From Bacteroides faecis MAJ27 (GTDB lineage: Bacteria; Bacteroidota; Bacteroidia; Bacteroidales; Bacteroidaceae), in assembly GCF_900106755.1 (NCBI RefSeq), contig NZ_FNNN01000018.1:62001-126000 (forward strand): DNA of 64,000 bases. The letters are read 5' to 3'. Below the pieces are notes generated by a model that did no database searches, was not told the origin of the DNA, and saw nothing but the letters and a program-made list of their open reading frames with translations. This document shows, in pieces, positions 41,767 through 49,875 of the stretch; the first letter of the stretch is position 1; each line of letters begins with the position of its first letter. The position numbers were made by a program, and so were the translations under genes.

Positions 41767-43365
41767 ATGAATAATAGTGTATCTAGGACAATGTGCATAC
41801 CTGTAAGAGTACATGATTTATTTCTGATATTATTTTGTCTTTTATTCATTATTAATAGGAATATTCCTATTGATATTTCATCATTGTGGAGGTTCTCATT
41901 ATTGTGTATTGTGTATGTAATATCACGCATAATTCCTATAAGATATTATAAGTTCCTATTTTTCATCCTCTGTTTTTGGGGCGTTGTGGAAGTTGCTTTC
42001 TCTATGTTGCAAAAAGCGTTATGGTTAACGAGCAATCATTTTGATTTTACAGTAACTGGAACATTTGGTAATCCAGGACCTTTGGGATGTTTGCTAGCTG
42101 TGTCTTGTCTTATTCCTCTATATTACATTGGTAAATATCTGCAAGATAAAAAATATAATTTGGTTCTGCTGTTTCTCATTATAGCTTGTTTTATCTTGTT
42201 TGGAATATTTCAAACAGGATCACGTGCGGCATTAGTGTCTATATTTACCGGTGCTCTGTTTTTATTCTACCCGTATCTCATAAAGGATGGGCGTTCTGTA
42301 CTAGGTTCTATTCTGGTAAAGATTCTTATTCTGTTAACTATATTTGTTTTAGTTGCAGCTGTCTATTTTCTTAGGAAGGATTCTGCAGATGGTCGTTTCT
42401 TGATATGGTACAATACAGCTTGCATGATTAAAGATTATCCGTTTTTGGGTTTTGGATCAGGAGGATGGTTGGCTAATTATATGCATTATCAGGCTGATTT
42501 TTTTATTAATAATCAGGATTCGACATATGCGATGTTAGCGGATAATACTTTTTACCCATATAATGAATTTCTGTACATGATGGCTGAACAGGGATTAGTA
42601 GGTATGTTGCTTGTATTGTCAATTATTTATGTTTTAGTTAACAATAAAGAGGTTAGTCCTATTGATCGTGTTTTGAAGTCTTTGTTAGTAGCTTCTCTTT
42701 TCTTTTCGTTCTTCTCCTATCCTGCAAGTATATTTTCATTATGTATCGTTTTTACTTCTATAATAGGAATGCTGAAAAGCCCCATAGTCAAATGTATTAT
42801 ACTGTCATCCTTTAGAGTGTATGTGTTAGCTAGTCTTTTTGTTGTTTTGGTAGTCGGGATTTCTTCCTGGTCTTATTCTATCTATAATAAGGCTTATAAG
42901 AGAATTTTAGTATTGGCTAATAATGAACAGACTCTTGATCATTGCTCAGATTTAAATAAATTATTTCCATTGTTCTGCTATAATCCACAATTAATGTATC
43001 TTTATTCACAAGTATGCAAAGGTAAATGTTCTTTAGATCAAGAATTGTCATTATTACAAGCTGCGTCCAAAGTTGCACCAACAAGTGATCTTTATTATAA
43101 AATCGGAGATATATGGAGGAGTAAAGGAGACGTTTATGAAGCGGAAAAGTTTTATAAGTTATCAATTTCGATGATTCCACATCGCATCACTCCAAAATAT
43201 CGACTTTTCTTGCTTTATATAGAGCAAAAAGATATGGATTCGGCAGTAAAGCTAGGTAATATTATATTAAGGCAGCCTGTAAAGAAGGAAGGGACTAAAA
43301 TATTACGTATGAAAATAGAGGTTCAGGAGTACTTAGATAGAGCGTATCATAATGGTTTTATATAA
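41767..43365 (+). CDS. O-antigen-ligase/Wzy_C-like membrane protein with TPR tail
   Basis: 532 residues with about ten to twelve transmembrane segments. The Wzy_C core is clear: VTGTFGNPGPLGCLLAVSC, FGIFQTGSRAALVSI, and ADGRFLIWYNTACMIKDYPFLGFGSGGW followed by YNEFLYMMAEQGLVGMLL. The C-terminal 130 residues are soluble with TPR-like helices (TSDLYYKIGDIWRSKGDVYEAEKFYKLSIS). The family joins glycans to lipid A-core, proteins or other glycans. No other glycan-assembly genes are near, so it may glycosylate or ligate a product of this cluster. It lies 74 bp after a terminator-like hairpin but on the same strand; AT-rich like its neighbours. Confidence 0.85.
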   Translation: MNNSVSRTMCIPVRVHDLFLILFCLLFIINRNIPIDISSLWRFSLLCIVYVISRIIPIRYYKFLFFILCFWGVVEVAFSMLQKALWLTSNHFDFTVTGTFGNPGPLGCLLAVSCLIPLYYIGKYLQDKKYNLVLLFLIIACFILFGIFQTGSRAALVSIFTGALFLFYPYLIKDGRSVLGSILVKILILLTIFVLVAAVYFLRKDSADGRFLIWYNTACMIKDYPFLGFGSGGWLANYMHYQADFFINNQDSTYAMLADNTFYPYNEFLYMMAEQGLVGMLLVLSIIYVLVNNKEVSPIDRVLKSLLVASLFFSFFSYPASIFSLCIVFTSIIGMLKSPIVKCIILSSFRVYVLASLFVVLVVGISSWSYSIYNKAYKRILVLANNEQTLDHCSDLNKLFPLFCYNPQLMYLYSQVCKGKCSLDQELSLLQAASKVAPTSDLYYKIGDIWRSKGDVYEAEKFYKLSISMIPHRITPKYRLFLLYIEQKDMDSAVKLGNIILRQPVKKEGTKILRMKIEVQEYLDRAYHNGFI

Positions 43366-43429
43366 TTTTTATATATACTCCTCTGTTACCTTTTTCCGAA
43401 AGTAAACTCTTTGCAATATTCTTCTATAT

Positions 43430-44146
43430 TTACATTCTGCAATAAAGAGCAGAAGGAATCAGTCTGAATAACCCTGCCACATATCTCCATCTTCTGGAGA
43501 TGAAGGCTATCTTTTTCTTTTTTGATATCGCTCTTTTTATTTGTTTCACTGCTTTGTCGACAGGAGTAACCCAAAACAATCCTTCTCCTTTCGCCATTGC
43601 TGTATCTACAAACCCCGGGCGGATGTCTGTTGTGTAAATGGGGAAGGGCAGCTTTGCCGCTTTTTGCCGAAGTCCCTCCATGTAGTTGATTTGATATGCT
43701 TTAGAGGCATTATAAGCCGGGGCAACACCGCTGCCGCGTGTTCCGCCTACGGAGGAGATCGTAATCAGATGTCCGCCCTTTTGTTGTTCAAAATACCGGA
43801 ATCCCCAATCGGCTATATTGGTAAATCCTACCACATTGGTCCGTAAAGTCGGTTCTTCGAGCTGATAGGAGAGTTGCGGATTCAGCTCCCCCGTTCCGGC
43901 ACTGATAATCAGCATATCCATGTCTCCCATTTCTTGTACAAGCGTTTCCAGCGATGAAATGGTAGTTTCTGTGTGAGTGATGTCACATACCTGATAGAAT
44001 AGTTTATCTTTATCTTGTGCGCAAATCTCTTTTAACAGATTCTCACGGCGGCCAGTGATGCCGATAAGGCAGTCTTCGCAGGCATATTGTTCTGCCAATC
44101 CGCGACCAATGCCGGAGGTTGCACCTACAATTATTATTTTCTTCAT
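43430..44146 (-). CDS. Short-chain dehydrogenase/reductase
   Basis: A cytosolic NAD(P)-dependent oxidoreductase of 238 residues: Rossmann nucleotide motif IVGATSGIGRGLAEQ, ISAGTGELNP, catalytic Ser in ITISSVGGTRGSG and YxxxK in APAYNASKAYQIN. The C-terminal 25 residues form a hydrophobic/basic helix. The substrate is not predictable. It is transcribed from a TACCTTTG -7 box (44172-44179, minus strand). About 42 bp upstream of the expected start site lies an exact FNR-type dyad, next to the gene of a Crp/Fnr regulator, so it is probably the regulator's target. Confidence 0.9.
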   Translation of the reverse strand: MKKIIIVGATSGIGRGLAEQYACEDCLIGITGRRENLLKEICAQDKDKLFYQVCDITHTETTISSLETLVQEMGDMDMLIISAGTGELNPQLSYQLEEPTLRTNVVGFTNIADWGFRYFEQQKGGHLITISSVGGTRGSGVAPAYNASKAYQINYMEGLRQKAAKLPFPIYTTDIRPGFVDTAMAKGEGLFWVTPVDKAVKQIKRAISKKKKIAFISRRWRYVAGLFRLIPSALYCRM

Positions 44147-44171
44147 AAATCCAACAGACTATGTTTGCCTG

Positions 44172-44179
44172 CAAAGGTA
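44172..44179 (-). promoter_or_regulatory. -7 box of the SDR gene
   Basis: Minus-strand TACCTTTG, 26 bp before the SDR start codon; no good -33 element, consistent with activator dependence. Confidence 0.5.
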
Positions 44180-44200
44180 GGAGAGGAGCATGAATAAAAT

Positions 44201-44216
44201 CTTGATTGAAATCAAG
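44201..44216. promoter_or_regulatory. FNR/CRP-type operator between crp-like and SDR genes
   Basis: CTTGATTGAAATCAAG contains the exact FNR consensus TTGAT-N4-ATCAA with 7-bp arms. It lies just after the regulator's stop codon and is centred about 42 bp upstream of the predicted SDR transcription start, the classic class II activator position. Confidence 0.6.
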
Positions 44217-44219
44217 AAT

Positions 44220-44789
44220 TTACTTCTGAACTACTTTTCTCCGGATACGGCTCAACGTTTCCGGACGAATCAGGAGGTAGGAGGCAAGCTCCTTTAAAGT
44301 AATCAGTTTCAGTAAGTCGGGACAACGGTTGATAATATCAAGATAGCGTTCTTCCGGTGTCAGACTGTACATGGAAATCATCCGGTCATAGATTTCCCAT
44401 AAAAGAGTTTCCGCTATTCGGCGTCCCAGTTTTTGGTGGTCGTTATTGATATCGTAGAAGTCAGCCAGTTGGGTATGGCTGATCACATATACCGAACAGT
44501 CACATAGTGCTTGAATATCTACATTAGATTTGTCCTGCAACTGAAAAGCCGGATAGTTTCCGACAAATGAATGGTCGAATGTATATCCGACAATGCTGCT
44601 TTCGCCTGAACTGTTGGTGCAGCAATAGCGGAAAGAACCGGAAACGACAAACCCCATTATCTTACAGATTTCTCCTTGCCGGACAAAGTATTCTCCTTTT
44701 TTATAAGAAATCTCTTTTCCCTGCTGTAATACGAAATCTACAATAGGGGAATAATTGATATGGGAAGTATATTTGTTGAAATCTTCCAC
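44220..44789 (-). CDS. Crp/Fnr-family transcriptional regulator
   Basis: 189 residues: cyclic-nucleotide-type beta-roll (KKGEYFVRQGEICKIMGFVVSGSFRYC; HSFVGNYPAFQLQ), a dimer helix, and a C-terminal HTH (LITLKELASYLLIRPETLSRIRRKV). The recognition helix keeps the Glu-x-x-Ser-Arg arrangement (ETLSR) that reads TTGAT half-sites in FNR. No N-terminal Fe-S cysteine cluster is present, so it is not an oxygen-sensing FNR; the ligand is unknown. The gene starts 13 bp after aroA on the same strand and is followed by the TTGAT-N4-ATCAA dyad. Confidence 0.92.
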   Translation of the reverse strand: MEDFNKYTSHINYSPIVDFVLQQGKEISYKKGEYFVRQGEICKIMGFVVSGSFRYCCTNSSGESSIVGYTFDHSFVGNYPAFQLQDKSNVDIQALCDCSVYVISHTQLADFYDINNDHQKLGRRIAETLLWEIYDRMISMYSLTPEERYLDIINRCPDLLKLITLKELASYLLIRPETLSRIRRKVVQK

Positions 44790-44802
44790 AGCTTGGCGGC
44801 AG

Positions 44803-46032
44803 TTAGCCTTCGTTTATGACTTGAAATCCGGCCTGTTTCAGATCTTCCCAATAACCGGGATACGATTTGGAAACGACTTGCGGGTCGGCAATCAACAGGT
44901 TGGGGCAGGATATGACTGCCGGTGCGAATGCCATCGCCATCCGGTGGTCTTCGTAAGTTGCAATCACAGGAGTCTCTTCCGGTTCGCAACGTTCGCCGTT
45001 CCACATCAATACGCTGTCATTTTCTTCTTCGATGAGGTAGCCCAGCTTTTTAAGTTCGGTTCTCAAAGCGGCGATGCGGTCCGTTTCCTTTATTTTCAGA
45101 CTTTGCAAACCCGTGAAGCGGAAAGGGATATTCAATAAGGCACAAGTGACAACGAACGTCTGTGCCAGGTCCGGGATATCAACGAAATCTTCTTCCAGTC
45201 GTTCCGGTGCCTTGCCTGTCTTTTTTATCTTCACTCCCTGAGGGGTAAATTCCGTAGTTACTCCCAGACGGGAGAAAACCTCTGCTCCCCGACTGTCTCC
45301 CTGGTAGCTGTTGTGGAATAGTCCCGGCAGTTCTATCTCTGCTTCGCGAGATAAAGCAGCGATCTGATACCAGTAGGAAGCAGCGCTCCAGTCACTTTCT
45401 ACGGTGAAGGAAACACTCTGATACGGCTGCGGAGCTACGGAAATGCTGTTGGGCGAAGTCCATGCAGCCTTGGCTCCGAAGTCCTGCATTAATTGCAGTG
45501 TCAGATTGATATAAGGACGGGAAATGATTTCTCCGGTCAAGTGTAATGTCAGTCCGTCTTTCAGTACCGGGCCTATCATCAACAAGGCAGATATGTATTG
45601 GGAACTGACATTTCCCTTTAGCGAGATTGCATTTCCTTTCAGTTCTGCACCTTTGATGCGGAGAGGAGGATATCCTTCGTTGTGTACGTATTCTATTTCA
45701 GCTCCCAATTCGCGAAGGGCATTCACCAGAATCTGTATCGGGCGTTGCTGCATACGTGCGGTGCCTGTAATGGTCCGCTCTCCCGGAGTTGCACTCAGAT
45801 AAGCAGTCAGAAAGCGCATGGCGGTGCCGGCTGCCATGATGTCAATCGTTTCTTTTCCTTCGGTCAGGGCTTTTATCATGACTTGGGTATCATCGCAATC
45901 GGACAGATTTTCCGGCGGATAAATACCTTTGCCCAGCGCATTGATGATGAGTGCACGGTTACTGATACTTTTAGAAGCCGGCAACTGGATCGTCGCCTTT
46001 ACCATCGAAGGGGAAATAAGTTTATAGAGCAT
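44803..46032 (-). CDS. aroA: 3-phosphoshikimate 1-carboxyvinyltransferase (EPSP synthase)
   Basis: Sixth step of the shikimate pathway: joins PEP and shikimate 3-phosphate. 409 residues from ATG 46030-46032 (an adjacent ATG at 46033-46035 is equivalent). The family motifs are IQLPASKSISNRALI, DIMAAGTAMRFLTAYL, GNVSSQYISALLM, and the late KIKETDRIAALRTELKKLG and YEDHRMAMAFAP. The frame remains open to 46194, but that part lies upstream of a good promoter (46063-46094). The downstream regulator gene is 13 bp away. Confidence 0.96.
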   Translation of the reverse strand: MLYKLISPSMVKATIQLPASKSISNRALIINALGKGIYPPENLSDCDDTQVMIKALTEGKETIDIMAAGTAMRFLTAYLSATPGERTITGTARMQQRPIQILVNALRELGAEIEYVHNEGYPPLRIKGAELKGNAISLKGNVSSQYISALLMIGPVLKDGLTLHLTGEIISRPYINLTLQLMQDFGAKAAWTSPNSISVAPQPYQSVSFTVESDWSAASYWYQIAALSREAEIELPGLFHNSYQGDSRGAEVFSRLGVTTEFTPQGVKIKKTGKAPERLEEDFVDIPDLAQTFVVTCALLNIPFRFTGLQSLKIKETDRIAALRTELKKLGYLIEEENDSVLMWNGERCEPEETPVIATYEDHRMAMAFAPAVISCPNLLIADPQVVSKSYPGYWEDLKQAGFQVINEG

Positions 46033-46062
46033 CATTCTAAGTATATTCTTTGTTATGAAGTA

Positions 46063-46094
46063 CAAAAGTAGAGATTTATTCGGAGACTTCCAAC
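46063..46094 (-). promoter_or_regulatory. Promoter of aroA
   Basis: Minus-strand TACTTTTG (46063-46070) and GTTG (46091-46094), 20-bp spacer. Its position fixes the aroA start at 46032/46035 rather than further upstream. Confidence 0.6.
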
Positions 46095-46231
46095 TGCTTC
46101 CTGCTCTTATCAAGTGAGTTGAAGTAATATCGGTATCGGTGTTTCTGCTGATCGTTTGCTTATCAGTTAATCGTTTTATGATGATTTGTAGCAAAGAAAC
46201 TTTATATTTGTAGCAAATAAAATAATCAACT

Positions 46232-47287
46232 ATGAATATACCGAATATTCGTTTGCTGAACCAGCAGTTAGTAAATCCGCTTTTCCACGAACCAAAAGAG
46301 TTGGTGTCATGGATGGGAGCTATGCAGGCACAAAATTACCCCATGGTGAAGTGGGCAGTGGGAATGCGTTTGAAATCAGCTACGATTCAAGCGGTAGAGA
46401 AGGCTTTGCGCGAAGGGGAAATTCTGAGAACTCATGTGATGCGTCCCACGTGGCATCTGGTGGCGGCAGAGGATATCCGCTGGATGCTGAAACTTTCGGC
46501 ACAACGTATTATTTCGGCCAATGATTCTTTTGCGAAAGGATACGATCTGGATATCCCTGATGAACTGTATGCAAAAGGTCATCAACTGTTGGAGAAGATT
46601 CTGTGTGGAAAGAAAAGTCTGACAAAGCAGGAAATCGCCGAACACTTTAACCGTTCGGGAATTTTGGCGGATAACCACCGTATGACCCGCTTTATGGCAC
46701 GTGCGGAGCAAGAAGGCATTATTTGTAGTGGAGAAGATAAAGGAAGTAAATGTACGTATGCGCTTCTGGAAGAACGGGTGCCGCCGATGCCCGAGTTAAC
46801 GAAAGACGAGTCTTTGGCACGTTTGGCACGGAGCTACTTCCGCAGTCACTCGCCTGCTGTTTTGCAGGACTTTGTCTGGTGGTCGGGGCTGCCGGTTTCG
46901 GATGCAAAGCAGGCTATTTATCTGATAGCATCGGAACTGACAACTGAGCAATGGAAGGAGCAGACATGGTATATTCATGACGCTTGCCGGACTCGCGGCA
47001 AACTGACGGATGATATACATCTTTTGCCTTCTTATGATGAATATTTGTTGGGATATAAGGACCGGACGGATGTTTTACCTCTTGAACATTACCCCAAAGC
47101 GTTTACCAACAATGGACTATTCTTTCCGATTATCCTTCATAAAGGGCAGGTTGTCGGGAACTGGAATAAATCGGCAAAGAAGAAAGGACTCGATTTGGAA
47201 TATTCGTGTTTCAGGCAGGAAGCCGATATGGATGAAGCAATGTTGCATCAGGCAAAGCAGAAGTTTGCTCAATTTCTTGGGAAATAG
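46232..47287 (+). CDS. AlkZ-like winged-helix DNA-binding protein
   Basis: 351 residues of the HTH_42 superfamily (winged-helix DNA-binding domain-containing). The N-terminal part contains the QxQ motif (AMQAQNYPM, Gln32 and Gln34), the catalytic signature of the AlkZ-type DNA glycosylases. HVMRPTWHLVAAEDIRWML and the middle LTKQEIAEHFNRSGILADNHRMTRFMARAEQEGII helices are typical. Related Streptomyces AlkZ unhooks azinomycin cross-links; a general DNA-repair role is the best inference here. A TATATTTG -7 box lies at 46203-46210. It ends in a long terminator. Confidence 0.85.
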   Translation: MNIPNIRLLNQQLVNPLFHEPKELVSWMGAMQAQNYPMVKWAVGMRLKSATIQAVEKALREGEILRTHVMRPTWHLVAAEDIRWMLKLSAQRIISANDSFAKGYDLDIPDELYAKGHQLLEKILCGKKSLTKQEIAEHFNRSGILADNHRMTRFMARAEQEGIICSGEDKGSKCTYALLEERVPPMPELTKDESLARLARSYFRSHSPAVLQDFVWWSGLPVSDAKQAIYLIASELTTEQWKEQTWYIHDACRTRGKLTDDIHLLPSYDEYLLGYKDRTDVLPLEHYPKAFTNNGLFFPIILHKGQVVGNWNKSAKKKGLDLEYSCFRQEADMDEAMLHQAKQKFAQFLGK

Positions 47288-47305
47288 CTTTATTCTTCAT
47301 AAGAA

Positions 47306-47370
47306 AAGATACTGTCCGGGAAAATAAAAGAAGGTAATCTCTATTCTTTCATTTTCTCGGACAGTATCTT
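47306..47370. terminator. Long bidirectional terminator
   Basis: Near-perfect 27-base arms (47306-47332 and 47344-47370, one mismatch and one G-T pair) with core ATACTGTCCG / CGGACAGTAT, between the convergent AlkZ-like and DUF1349 genes. Confidence 0.8.
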
Positions 47371-47427
47371 TGGGAATGTGACAGAAAAGGTATTCCGCTA
47401 TGTTATCCTTTTATTGGTTCTTCTTAT

Positions 47428-48093
47428 CTATTTACTTGCTTGTTTTTTAGCCCATTCCAGTCTTCGTTGATCTGCCAGCGGAGTTACCTTGAACTCTTCG
47501 AATATAGCCGTGAATCCTTTTCCATCCGGACAAGCTCCCATCAGCCCTACCATGACCGGACAGTTATCCTGTAACCAGCAAGTACGCATCATCGTGTACT
47601 CCTTATCGTCACGGGAGAAGAAGATTTCCACTGCATCCAGCCGGCGGACTGCCTTGATCCATAAGGAACGCGGGGCATCCGGTAGTTGCACTACGCTCCA
47701 GTCGCTTGTGTGGTGTGTAACTACAGCGCTGACATTCTGCTTGCCGTCTACGTATTCAACTCCTGCCTTTATCCAGTTCTCGTGGTCGATGCGCAGCATC
47801 AATCCCATTTGGTCGAATGTGGTCACATAGTTGCCCGTTATCTTCACCTTTACTTCAAACTCCCCACCGTAAGTGGCATAGTAGAAAGGCCCGTCATCTA
47901 CCGTAAATCCATAGTGGGAAATCCGCCAGAAGTCCGTCTTGGCAGGTACGTCCATCACCAAAGTTTTGCCTTCCTTTATTTCCCATTGTTGAGGCTCATT
48001 CAGCCAGTTCATTTTATTCAGACTTTGTCCCATAGAAGAAGTTGTTGCTGCCAATAACGCGATTGACATGATTTTGATTTTCAAATGTTTCAT
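47428..48093 (-). CDS. DUF1349-family secreted beta-sandwich protein
   Basis: 221 residues with signal peptide (MKHLKIKIMSIALLAATTSSMGQ). The body is the concanavalin-like DUF1349 jelly-roll: WEIKEGKTLVMDVPAKTDFWRISHYGFTVDDGPFYY, MGLMLRIDHENWIKAGVEYVDG and MRTCWLQDNCPVMVGLMGACPDG. The family is widespread as small extracellular or periplasmic carbohydrate-related proteins without a confirmed reaction. Its promoter shares a palindrome with the divergent LuxR-type regulator, suggesting joint control. Confidence 0.88.
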   Translation of the reverse strand: MKHLKIKIMSIALLAATTSSMGQSLNKMNWLNEPQQWEIKEGKTLVMDVPAKTDFWRISHYGFTVDDGPFYYATYGGEFEVKVKITGNYVTTFDQMGLMLRIDHENWIKAGVEYVDGKQNVSAVVTHHTSDWSVVQLPDAPRSLWIKAVRRLDAVEIFFSRDDKEYTMMRTCWLQDNCPVMVGLMGACPDGKGFTAIFEEFKVTPLADQRRLEWAKKQASK

Positions 48094-48111
48094 GGTCGTT
48101 TCTTATTTATT

Positions 48112-48155
48112 TATCTTTGTGGTGCAAAGATAGGCCATACCTGTTCGTGCGACAA
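48112..48155. promoter_or_regulatory. Mirror-image divergent promoters
   Basis: TATCTTTG at 48112-48119 (plus, for the LuxR gene) and its exact complement CAAAGATA at 48125-48132 (minus, for DUF1349) form a perfect 8-bp inverted repeat with a 5-bp centre. A TTG at 48153-48155 (minus) is a -33 element 20 bp away. Confidence 0.65.
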
Positions 48156-48180
48156 TACTGAATAATAACCATTTTATACG

Positions 48181-48954
48181 ATGGACGTACTGCAAAAAGA
48201 AATAGATGAAGTTTATGCCACGCAACCGACAGCACATGAAACGCTGGATTACGGGGTAGTGGAACAACACCAGCGGTTTATCCGTTCACTGACGGAGATT
48301 AATGGAGGATGTGCCGTCATTTCCGATCTTTCGAACCGGAAGAGCTACGTTACTGTTCATCCATGGGCTCATTTTCTGGGACTTACTCCCGAAGAGGCTG
48401 CTTTAAGCGTAATTGATTCGATGGACGAAGACTGTATCTACCGGCGTATTCATCCCGAAGATTTGGTGGAGAAGCGTTTGCTGGAATATAAGTTTTTTCA
48501 GAAGACTTTCTCCATGTCTCCCGATAAACGGCTCAAATACCGAGGAAGATGCAGATTGCGCATGATGAATGAGAAAGGTGTTTACCAGTATATTGATAAT
48601 CTGGTGCAGATTATGGAGAATACTCCTTCCGGAAATGTATGGCTGATCTTCTGCCTTTATTCCTTATCTGCCGACCAGCGACCGGAACAGGGCATTTATG
48701 CTACTATTACACAGATGGAAAGTGGAGAAGTAGAAACATTATTCCTTTCGGAAGAGCACCGCAATATCCTTTCGGAACGCGAAAAGGAAATACTGCGCTG
48801 CATACGGAAAGGACTGTCGAGCAAAGAAATAGCTGCGACTTTTTATATCAGTGTAAATACTGTCAACCGCCACCGGCAGAATATTCTGGAGAAACTTTCT
48901 GTCGGCAACTCGATAGAAGCCTGTCGGGCGGCGGAATTGATGAAATTGCTGTGA
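48181..48954 (+). CDS. LuxR-type transcriptional regulator with PAS-like sensor
   Basis: 257 residues. An N-terminal PAS-like region (residues 20-180; CAVISDLSNRKSYVTVHPWAHFLGLTPEEA, then a second half with YRGRCRLRMMNEKGVYQYIDNLVQI) is followed by the LuxR/FixJ HTH at about 193-257 (LSEREKEILRCIRKGLSSKEIAATFYISVNTVNRHRQNILEKL). Typical of stand-alone Bacteroides regulators. The ligand is unknown. It is divergent from the DUF1349 gene with mirrored -7 boxes, so autoregulation with control of that gene is likely. Confidence 0.9.
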   Translation: MDVLQKEIDEVYATQPTAHETLDYGVVEQHQRFIRSLTEINGGCAVISDLSNRKSYVTVHPWAHFLGLTPEEAALSVIDSMDEDCIYRRIHPEDLVEKRLLEYKFFQKTFSMSPDKRLKYRGRCRLRMMNEKGVYQYIDNLVQIMENTPSGNVWLIFCLYSLSADQRPEQGIYATITQMESGEVETLFLSEEHRNILSEREKEILRCIRKGLSSKEIAATFYISVNTVNRHRQNILEKLSVGNSIEACRAAELMKLL

Positions 48955-48989
48955 TATTCTCTTCTTTCAGGATTTGTCCGGCAGCGTAT

Positions 48990-49697
48990 TCATCCAAGCA
49001 AAGGTAGTAAGTCATCGAATCTTTTCACCTGTTTCAGGCGCTCATGCGTGAACGTGTCTGTCACTTCGTGCTTCCACATCACTTCAAAAGGAATATGTAC
49101 TCCGTATCCGCCCAGAGATAATACAGGCTGAATATCTGATTTAAAGGAGTTTCCCACCATCAGGAGTTCGGAAGGGGCTATTTGCAGGATATTCAGCAAC
49201 CGGAGGTATTCTTTCTCCGTTTTGTCGGACATCACTTCGATGTGGTCAAAGTAAGGGGAAAGTCCCGAACGTTCCAGTTTATTCTCCTGGTCCAGCAAAT
49301 CTCCTTTGGTGGCGACCACTAGCTTGTATTTTCCCGTTTCTTTCAGTGCTTTCAGTGTTTCCTTTACCCCCGGCAGCAGTTCGATAGGCATTTTCAACAA
49401 AGATTTCCCTAAATCGACAATTTCTTGAATGATGTCGGTGGCAATCTCCCGGTTGCTGATTTGTAGTGCCGTCTCAACCATCGAAAGGGTAAAAGCCTTG
49501 GCGCCATATCCCAGAATTTGCAGGTTGTTCATTTCTGTTTGAAATAAAGCTGCTGAGATTTCTTTGGGAGTGCCATAAGATTTCAGTAGATGTGTATATT
49601 GTTTTTCTACTTCCTGAAAGAAAGGTTCATTGCTCCACAGCGTATCGTCCGCGTCAAAAGCTATGACTTTAATAAGTTCATTCATCGGTTTTGTCAT
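48990..49697 (-). CDS. HAD-family hydrolase
   Basis: 235 residues (or 231 from ATG 49683-49685, MNELIKV). HAD motif I is IAFDADDTLWS (nucleophile Asp and acid Asp), motif II Thr in KLVVATKGD, and motif III/IV MVGNSFKSDIQPVLSLGG. A cap of helices lies between. It should hydrolyse a phosphorylated metabolite; subfamily resembles YjjG/YfnB-like phosphatases. A TAACTTTG -7 box is at 49748-49755 (minus strand). No operon partner. Confidence 0.9.
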   Translation of the reverse strand: MTKPMNELIKVIAFDADDTLWSNEPFFQEVEKQYTHLLKSYGTPKEISAALFQTEMNNLQILGYGAKAFTLSMVETALQISNREIATDIIQEIVDLGKSLLKMPIELLPGVKETLKALKETGKYKLVVATKGDLLDQENKLERSGLSPYFDHIEVMSDKTEKEYLRLLNILQIAPSELLMVGNSFKSDIQPVLSLGGYGVHIPFEVMWKHEVTDTFTHERLKQVKRFDDLLPLLG

Positions 49698-49875
49698 TAA
49701 TAGAGAACTAAAATGAAATGATCTGCATTCCGTTTATATTTTGCGGACAAAGTTAATATAAAAGGGGGAATAAAGGCACTCATTTTGTTTTTAGAACCGA
49801 ATCTTCCTGTTTTTTCATATAAATCCCTATCTTTGTTACCCATTTTAATTTTGAATTTTAACAGGAGATACAATA

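Noticed and set aside
44803..46194. aroA extended to 46194
   Set aside because: The added 54 residues are unlike EPSP synthases and lie across the aroA promoter.
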